Source of the DNA: Zanthoxylum bungeanum
Taxonomy: Eukaryota > Streptophyta > Magnoliopsida > Sapindales > Rutaceae
Direction: 5' to 3'
Length of the DNA stretch: 64,000 nucleotides
Assembly (NCBI GenBank): GCA_019454045.1
Contig: SKCR01017744.1
Span: forward strand, 1-64,000
Positions 56,427 through 64,000 of the stretch are shown piece after piece. Positions within the stretch are counted from its first letter, which is position 1. Each line of letters begins with the position of its first letter. The position numbers and the translations under genes are program-made. The notes under the pieces are model-generated. The model was not told the origin of the DNA and searched no databases. It saw only the letters and a program-made list of their open reading frames with translations.

Positions 56427-59400
56427 TCCTGGGTGAAAATGTCTTTAAGCGGCTTCAATTTTCCAGATTAGGAATTGAATCTCAGGATAGTCCTGGAAGC
56501 CAAGAAGTTACTCTATATAATAGAGAAACCTCTCGGGCCTGAGCCCGGAGTTGAGCAAATAGTAGAGCATGAGCTTTGGAAGACTCATTGTGATGATAAC
56601 TTTAGTGCTCAATCTGTCATGCTTGCCGCAATGACTCCTTAATTTCCTTGTCAGAACAAATGATTGGATCCTTATAGTATGATGTTGAAATTGAAGGATC
56701 TTCACACATCTAACCTTAGATCTTAGAAGTAAGAATTACACAAGAAGCTCTTTCGCTTGCGTATGTCAGAGGATACATCTGTCAAGCACTAGGTGTCACA
56801 GATGATTGCTGATATCGAATAGCTAGGTTAGCTGGACATTGCCTACGAGGCCGAGACTTCTATAGATTTGATCTTACAGTCTCTACCCGATAGCTGTAGC
56901 ATGTTCATCATGAACCAAGAGAAAACTCTTGGAGACTTAATGGCTATGCTCAATGAGGTAGAGCCAGAGCTTCTAAAAGGGCAAGAAGCGCAAGGCGCGT
57001 CTTACTTCGACATCCCAGAAGGCCAAGGCTTGGCCGAAGGCTTCTGGGGGTGTGAATAAAAGGGCAAAGGCAAAATCGTCACTGTCTTCTGGGAAGACAA
57101 AGGACATATCCCAAGATGTCTGCCTAAATTGTGGCAAACGGGGTCAATGGAAGCGTGATTGTCATATGGACAAGGCAGAAATGAAGGAAGTTAAAGCAAT
57201 CAATGCTCTGACTTCAAGAATGTTTGTTATTGTAATAAACGTGTCAACTACCAGTTTTAAAATTGGATTTTGATACTGGATGTGGTACATACATATGTAC
57301 TGATGTGCGAGATCTGTTGATTAGTATGAGACTGGCTTCAGATGAGATCGAACTGCGAGTCAGAGTCGGGACGAGAGTCACTGTTTTGGCTGTGGGAACC
57401 TAAGTTTTGGAACTGCCATTTGGGCATGTACTTAAATTAGGAAACTGTTATAATGTACCTAGTTTGACTAGAAACATTATCTCTATATCTAGTTTAACCC
57501 TTTGCGGATATACCTTTATGTTCTAGAACACTAGGTGTTTTGTTTATAAAGAAGATATTGAGATATACACATTAGATGTGAATAACAGTACTTATATTTT
57601 GAATATAAACAAATCTCAAACATATAACATGACAAACAAATGGCTCAAACTGAAATAATCAGATGAGACTTATTAGTGGATTGTTGTCTGGGACACATTA
57701 ACAAGACTCATATATCCACACTTTCGAAGAGTGGATACTAGGACATATTTGATTCTAATTCAAAAGATGTCTACGAATCTAGTTTATTAGGCAAAGTGCC
57801 TAAAATTGCCTTTTATTGGTAAATGTGTACGCGTCACCGAGCTGTTAGCCCTCGTTCATGGTGACGTAAGTGGGCCCATGTCTAGCTAGGCTAGAGGTGG
57901 TTATGAATACTTCGTAACATTTACAGATGTTGCATCGCGTTATGGTTATATGTATCTTATGAAACACAAATCGTAAACTTTTGATAAAATCAAAGAGTTT
58001 CGACACGATGTAGAAAAACAGACCGGAAAAAGTATTAATACATCACGATTGGACCGTGGTGGAAATACTTAAGCAATAAGTTTCTCGATTACTTGAAAGA
58101 GTATAGTATTCTTTCACAGTGAACTCCTCCTGGAACACCTCAATTGAATGGTGTGTCCGAATGAAGAAACCGAACCTTGTTGGACATAATAAGGTCAAGG
58201 AAAAGTCGCTCTGAGCTACCAATTTCCTTCTAGGGATACGCATTGAACAGTGCAATACTTATTTTGAATAAGGTTCCGTCAAATTCTGTTGGACAGACTC
58301 CGTATGAAATATGGACAGGAAAGAAATCGGGTTTCACATTCCTGAAGATTTGGGAATACTGGGCATATGTTTGGATGATACCAAACTACAACCCAAATTG
58401 GATAAGTGCCCATTATGTAATTGGTTATCCTAAGGAAACTAATTCCACAACTCATAAAAGAACAAAGAAATTTGTTGCTTTCCATGCGGTTTTCCTAAGA
58501 GGAATACCTAAATACAGTGGTAAGGGGGAGGAAAGTAAAACTCGATGAAAATCAGAGTAATATTATTCCTGGCACCGATCCTTAACGGAACACGAACAGT
58601 TCATCATGGATGAGACTGTTCCACAATCTTATAATACACAAGAACATCGTAGGTTGGAGAGAGTAAGAAAACAACATTAGAGGTATGGGTTTCTGATCTC
58701 ACCTCATAAAGATATTAATCTTATTGAGGATAATGAGCCGGCTACGTATGAGGTAGCGATACAAGGTATCGACTCCGCTATATGGCAAAGTGCCATGAAG
58801 TCCGAAATGGATTCCATGTATACCAACCATGTTTGGACACTGGTTGACATATCAGAAGGCATTATGCCTATTGGTAACATATGTGTCTTCATGGTGAAGA
58901 CAAACATGGATGACAACATACAAATGTACAAAGCTAGGCTTGTAGTGAAAGGGTATTGTCATCAACATAGTATCGATTACGATGAAACCTTTTACCCGTT
59001 GCCATGATTAAATCCATTCGGATAATTCTTGCAAGTGCTGCATATTTCATTTATGAAATATGGCAACTGAACGTCAAAACCGTTTTCCTTAACAGAAACC
59101 TTTTAGAGGATGTTTACAACATCCTGATGGTTTTTTCGTGCCGAAACATGTAAAAAAAGTTTGCAAGTTAAATCGATCCATTTATGGATTGAAGCAAGCA
59201 TTGTGTTCTTGGAACCAATGTTTTGATGAGATTATAATGGTATATGGTTTCATTCAAAACGAAGATGATTCTTGTGTATATAAGAAGGTTAGTGGGAGCG
59301 CACTGACAATGATTTTCCTATTTGTTGATGATGTATTGCTTCTTAGCAATAACATTCCCATAATATAACTAGTGAAAGCTTGGATTTCATTAAAATTCTT

Positions 59401-60118
59401 CATGGAATACCTGGGAGAAGCAGGCTATATTCTTGGAATAAATATCTACAGGGATAGATCTAAAAAGTTGCTGACAACCCTCATAGAGGTCGTACATTTT
59501 TTAAGTGTATGTGACATGATGTCTCATATGCTTTGAGCATATGTAGACGCTATAAGGCCATTCCAGGTGATGGTCACTGGATTGGTGTAAAGAACATCCT
59601 TGAGTATCTTGGACGAACTAAGGATGCTTTCTGGGAATATGGGGAAAAGGGAACTTGAGGTGACTAGGTTCACCGCTGTAAGTTTTCAAACCCACAAAGA
59701 TGACTTTAAGTCACAATAATGGTATATATTTAGTTTGAATAATGAAACAGTGAGCTGGAAATCTTCCAAGTAAGATACTGTTGCCGAATAAATAATAAAA
59801 GCGGAACAATGCTGCAGCTGAGGCAGTAAAAGAAGCATTTTGGATCTATATAATCCTAATTGGATTAGGTGTAGTTCTGTTAGCAGCTGAGCTGGGCTAC
59901 AGCACAGGCTAAGGAATCACGGTCTCATCAACAATCCAAGTATATACTTCGATTATTTCATCTGATTCGTCAGATCATATATCGTGGCGATGTGATAATC
60001 GAATAAAACGTATCAGATGATAACATTGCAAATCCGCTGACGAAAGTTGTTTATCAGCAGAAGTTTGAGCGACATGTACATAGTTCAGGTGTAGGACACT
60101 TGAGTGATTGGCTATAGG
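56427..60118 (+). pseudogene. B#2 gag-pol, heavily degraded
   Basis: Collinear with B#1 gag-pol, with over a dozen frame breaks. Gag: from about 56427 (ILGENVFK) through MNQEKTLGDLMAMLNEVEPE. The zinc knuckle CLNCGKRGQWKRDC (57121-57162) keeps all three Cys but has Gln for His. Protease DTGCGTYICT near 57280. Integrase pieces 57640-58540 (ILILNKVPSNSVGQTPYEIW). RT: 58795-59007 (VWTLVDISEGIMPIGN, ARLVVKGYCHQHSIDYDETF) and 59138-59368 (SIYGLKQALCSWNQCFDE, LFVDDVLLLSNN: Tyr of YVDD is Phe). RNase H 59750-60110 is fragmentary. The B#1 region lost by a one-base deletion is intact here (GAAACAGTGAGC, 59745). Confidence 0.8.
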
Positions 60119-60131
60119 CCAAGTGGGAGAT

Positions 60132-60490
60132 TGTTGGACAATTATGACCCATAACATCACTATTTGTACAGAACATGGTGTTGTTGTATAAATTAACTAT
60201 GTGACAAATGAAATTGCTCTTTTATCATTTGTAATTGGATTACCAGGATATATAAATGATAAAAATCCATATGATTAGTACCAGATTAATAAGATATGAG
60301 ACAACATTAAATATCCCTAGTCGTAGTAGTATCGAGACTGGACATCGATAATGCGGAATAGACTAGTATTACACTTGTGCGTGTTATGGAAGCGTAACGA
60401 CATAGTTCTCATATATTTGGGTATTGGATACTCATGCAAGTGTAATATGAGGTTTTGTTTACCGATGGTACAGAAACAACTTCACTCTGC
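60132..60490 (+). repeat. B#2 3' LTR fragment
   Basis: TGTTGGACAATTATGACCC directly after the polypurine tract, matching the start of the B solo LTR at 12419. It breaks off at CACTCTG, where gypsy F begins. About 1.5 kb is missing. Confidence 0.8.
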
Positions 60491-61138
60491 ATAAAGTTGT
60501 TCTCTCCTCAAAATCTTATTTACCAACCGAAGATGTTGCTCATGATCGACCCGAGAAGGCGAATACACAAGGATGTCATCAATAAACACTACAACAAACT
60601 TATCTAGATACGGCTGGAACACCCTATTCATCAAATCGATAAATACTGCAGGCGCATTAGTAAGTCCAAATGGCATCACTAAGAACTCATAATGCTTGTA
60701 TCTCATTCGGAATGCAGTTTTGGGAATATCTGCATCCCAGATCCTCATCTGATGATATCCAGATCGAAGATCAATTTTTGAAAAAACCGAAGCTCCTTGA
60801 AGTTGATCAAATAAATCATCGATACAGGGCAACGGGTACCAATTCTTGATCGTCACCCTCTTGAGCTGACGATAATCTATACACAATCTTAGATTGCCAT
60901 CTTTCTTTTTAATGAACAATATTGGTGCTCCCCAAGGCGAAACACTGGGCCGAATAAATCCTTGATCTAACAGCTCTAGTAACTGCTCTTTCAGCTCATT
61001 CATTTCTACTGGGGCCAAACGATAAGGAGTCACCGAAATAGGAGTGGTACCATACATTAGATCTATAGTGAATTCTAGATCTCTACGAGGTGGCAGACCT
61101 GGTAACTCATCGGGAAAGACATCATGATACTCTCTCAC
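60482..61138 (-). pseudogene. Gypsy F reverse transcriptase, N-terminal half
   Basis: Chromovirus-type (Tekay/Del-like) [85 protein letters not shown] with the first catalytic Asp, and [12 protein letters not shown] with the FIDD version of the catalytic pair. It ends after RREQLYAE at the junction with the B#2 LTR, so thumb, RNase H, integrase and 3' LTR are lost. Within this span the frame is clean. Confidence 0.88.
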
Positions 61139-61207
61139 AATTGGAATATCTATTATCTACATCGATTCCTCATTCTCCACCTTAGTGATGCTCGATAAAA
61201 AGCCCTT

Positions 61208-61720
61208 TTACCCCTGTCTAATTATTATACAAGCTGACATGGCAGAAATGATGAGTACCACAACCCGATTACGGTCAATGACTACCTTAAAATCCCCATC
61301 ATCTGACTTAAATCTTAATTTCTTGCCGCTGCAATCAATAACGGCTCCATGAGCAGTCAGCCAATCCATCCCTAAAATCAAACTGAAGTCCTTCATCTCC
61401 AACGGGTAAAGCACAACTGGTAGTTGCCTCGCCTCAATCTCAACATTCAATCCATTGAATATTGTATCTATCCTGATGTCCTTTCCCGAAGGAAGACTCA
61501 TAATAAAAGGAATCTTGTTGGTCTCCGATACACTACCCAGAAAAGGAATACAACTAGTAGCAATAAATGAATATGTAGAACCCGTATCAAATAAAGCTCG
61601 AACAAGTATACCTGATACTCGAACTGTGCTTGATACAGTATCACCACCATTTTGTGCCTCGAGCTCTGTCATGGCAAAGACTCGTCCCCTATCAACACCA
61701 GGTGCAGTATGTTCCTGAGA
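61208..61720 (-). pseudogene. Gypsy F protease
   Basis: LVRALFDTGSTYSFIATSCI has the DTG active site, and SLILGMDWLTAHGAVIDC is the second conserved protease motif. A stop near 61208 separates it from RT, which in intact elements follows in frame. Its open frame starts at 61672, but the sequence upstream of that Met is also of the protease-gag linker type. Confidence 0.85.
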
Positions 61721-61931
61721 CGTCTGTCTTCTACCACTATATGGTCCACTCGAAGTTCCTCTGCCTCTGTTCTGTGGGAAACCTGAACCTCTTCCATGGC
61801 TACCACTGGAATCTATCCCTCTACCACGTCCCGCTGTCGGCTCAGCTCCTCGAGATCCACCACTGGTAGGGTAATCTCTAGCAAAATGTCCAGGCTACTG
61901 ACATTCAAAGGAACTTCTTTTCTCTGGTACA

Positions 61932-62870
61932 TTAAAGGCTGATATGACCCTCCTGACCATAATTAAAACACCGACGTGGGCCAGTAGGCCGAGATGCTAC
62001 ACTCACAACACTCTGATCAACATATGGTATTGTGCCTATACTATGAACCTGCTCAGTCCGACCCCAACGAAACTGTCCTCTGGGAGGTGCACTCTGTGTG
62101 CCTCTGGGTGGTACCCCGTAGTGACTCGGCTGTGGAGGATACTGTCTGCTATTAGATCTGCCTCTTCCCCCCTCAGAAACCTCATTTCGCCCCCTCTTTT
62201 TACTCTCTTGAAAGGCGGCTATGTTCTCCCTCTCAATTTTGATGTCACTATATGCAATCATGGCCTTGTCAACCAATACTGTATATGACAGTTTCCCCAA
62301 AATTGAAATCCTTGATCTAATCTGTTGTCTCAACCCACCCTTGAATTTCTCACACTTATCATCCTCACGCTGTATCAACTCTGGATAGTATTGAGATAAA
62401 GAAATCATCCGCCTCTCGTACTCCATCACTGTTTCTGTCGGTCCCTGAACCATGTGTTCAAACAATTGATGTTGCTCACTCCGATAAGCATATGGAAAGT
62501 ACTTCTCATTAAAGGCTTCCTTAAACATATCCCATATGATATACTGAGGTCTTCCAAGTCTATCAGTTCTCCAAAAATCAGGTGATCTAAAGCTATCTGT
62601 CAGTACTGTCTCAGTGTGCTTCCACCAGGTCTCAGCTTCACCTCTCATCATAAATGCGGCAAACCTAACCTTGTTTTGATCGGTCAAGTCTAACACGCTA
62701 AATATGTGCTCAATATCATCCTTCCATTTTTCTGCAACTAAGGGATCAGCCGTGTCATGAAACTGTGGAGGCCTTAAATTAAGGAACTGGTCTAGCTTGC
62801 TCATATTACCACTACTGCTCGAAGGTACAATAGTCGTTGGCCCTCTGGTAACCATCTGTGCAACTGACCG
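61932..62870 (-). pseudogene. Gypsy F gag, N-terminally fused to E LTR
   Basis: Tekay/Del-like gag: FLNLRPPQFHDTADPLVAEK, RGEAETWWKHTE, FNEKYFPYAYRSEQHQLFEH, FKGGLRQQIRSRI. The zinc knuckle reads CFNYGQEGHISL with a Tyr for the second Cys, then a stop. A second knuckle-like FECQ.PGHFARDYP lies near 61880 in another frame. The open frame extends upstream to 62912, but codons before about 62877 belong to the inverted E LTR; the true gag start is missing. Confidence 0.8.
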
Positions 62871-62877
62871 GTGCTTA

Positions 62878-64000
62878 CACACGCGTATAACGCAAGCGCA
62901 CGTATCGTTCAAGTAGTATAAAAAGTATCGATCCCATGAGGACTTAATACCTAATCTATTAATTTTATGAGGTCAAATGATTGCTAGTATCTAACAGGTT
63001 GATTAATTGATTTGACAGTTTAAGAAAATTCCATATTAAAAAACTATCTAGGGTTGTGATTTCTTCCAATATCATTTTAAAGATGAAGTGGTTATTTTAT
63101 GTTTGTGCAATAAATCAGTTTACTAACCTGGAACACTAAATTATACAAAAGCCTATGTCGATGGTCAGACGGAAATACCCAGTTTAACCCAATTGAACCA
63201 TATGTATATGTCAACCAAATTATCTAGATTCATTAAGTTTAAGTTCCAATTATGGCTACCCCGCCCGACAAGTATATGTCTATCATGTAAGGAAATCTAT
63301 TAAAGGGTTATCTATCCTAAAGGAAGATCGTGGGCTATTAAGTCTAAGGTTGAAACCTAAAATTCCTTTGTCAAGTTTATTTTAGATTTACCACATCAAT
63401 CTTATTAGTGGCCAATTAACAAGACGCATTAAGCTTAAGACTTAATAAGTAAACCTTTAAATTACCCAAACTATAATTTAACCCTTTATAAACAGGTGAT
63501 ATTGGATTTCATCACAACCCCAGATAACTGGCTTAGTTACGACACATATTTACGGGTAGTAAAAAAAACTTAAATAAAATAAAAGAAAATGCTGAGGTAA
63601 AAAGATCCACTTTTATTACTTCTATTTTAGATATCTCCCTTAATATAATATATTAACTTTGCATGATAATTACCAACCAGCCATATAGACGGTATCCAGA
63701 TTAAGTCAAATTAATAATTAATTACCAACCGACCAATCAGGCGGTATCCAGTTTAGTCAGGTTAAAACCAATTTAAATAATTACCAACCGGCCAATATGG
63801 CGGTATCCTAGTTAAGTCAGGTTTTAACTAGTTTATATATTATAATTAAGGGAGATTAATCTAAATATTAGTAATAAAAATTTAACCTTTTACCCTAGCA
63901 AAGGGGAGTTACCTCCTCATTACTGAAAAGTAAAAACTGAAAATTAAAGAAAAAAAAAAGTACTGTGCGTAAAAGTAAATTGCGGAAAGTAAAAACTGAA
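62878..64000 (-). repeat. Gypsy family E LTR (E2), inverted partial copy
   Basis: Complement of the right half of E1 (about 41240-42370). It matches from CGCGTATAACGCAAGCGC (62883) through GACATATACTTG-type landmarks and the three-unit tandem repeat (63672-63803), and continues beyond the window. The part that should hold the TATA and G-box array lies outside. It joins F gag directly. Confidence 0.7.

Larger units (their letters stand above)
54350..60490 (+). mobile_element. Copia element B#2, old and truncated
   Basis: Plus-strand B copy: leader, gag, protease, integrase, RT, RNase H, polypurine tract (AAGTGGGAGAT, 60121-60131) and the first 359 bp of the 3' LTR. There is no 5' LTR; the left end meets C' gag, and the right end is cut by gypsy F within the LTR. 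Much more decayed than B#1. Confidence 0.85.

Noticed and set aside
60482..62912. Endogenous pararetrovirus as source of the RT and protease
   Set aside because: The RT ([17 protein letters not shown]), ILGMDWL protease and gag with EAETWW are those of a chromovirus-type gypsy retrotransposon; no movement protein is present.
1..64000. tRNA, rRNA, riboswitch or a host protein gene
   Set aside because: I looked for tRNA arms, rRNA words and long uninterrupted frames with non-transposon motifs on both strands and saw none; a tRNAscan-SE and BLASTX run would settle it.

Overview
This is a eudicot-type plant nuclear window made almost entirely of nested, decayed LTR retrotransposons. I see no host gene, rRNA, tRNA or CRISPR array. 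Evidence for a plant: Ty1/copia polyproteins with TGGTATC-type primer-binding sites (initiator-Met tRNA), Ty3/gypsy elements with TGGCGCC- and TTGGCACC-type sites, AT-rich long terminal repeats of 1-2.5 kb, 5-bp target duplications, and many stops and frameshifts. It looks like pericentromeric or other repeat-dense heterochromatin; the species cannot be named. Letters A-H are my own family labels. Layout: 1-355 is the end of a gypsy LTR (family G) whose partner LTR lies at 44072-45035, so most of the first 45 kb may sit inside one old G element. Inside it is copia A#1 (minus strand; LTR 403-2861, broken pol and gag 2893-6776, leader resuming at 27786, truncated 5' LTR 28219-28734). A gypsy-type gag-protease element without reverse transcriptase (family C, 7101 to about 15317) interrupts the A#1 leader at an ACGTG site. 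Its second LTR carries a solo LTR of copia family B (12419-14445, duplication TGGCT). At 15317 the C LTR jumps to a second copy of the A#1 gag-leader segment (15318-16320 plus 26289-26632). That copy is split by a nearly complete copia B element (16321-26288, duplication GCGGC), and another C LTR follows (26633-27785). A second A element (A#3, 28735-40314) follows; its 5' LTR is broken by other LTR pieces (37261-39387). 40315-42396 is a gypsy LTR (family E) with a seven-copy G-box array upstream of a TATA box. 42397-44071 holds tandem repeats, a possible gag N-terminus and the G primer-binding site. 45036-50925 is older sequence with a probable solo LTR (45790-46884), a SIRE-like LTR fragment (47064-49012) and a copia RT fragment. 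50928-54349 is a relative of C (C'), with gag only. 54350-60490 is a heavily mutated plus-strand copy of B. 60491-62877 is a Tekay/Del-like gypsy fragment (F), fused to an inverted partial E LTR that runs off the window. How the parts work together: the autonomous copia families A and B once encoded gag, protease, integrase, RT and RNase H, whereas C and C' keep gag (C also a protease) plus a conserved 1.1-1.2 kb noncoding 3' region, and would have depended on enzymes supplied by others. No element appears able to move now without help. The most unusual signals are regulatory: G-boxes in the E LTR, a GC-rich palindromic box twinned at exactly 23 bp in LTRs of families C, C' and E, and a 20-bp motif repeated four times with conserved spacing in the A leader.
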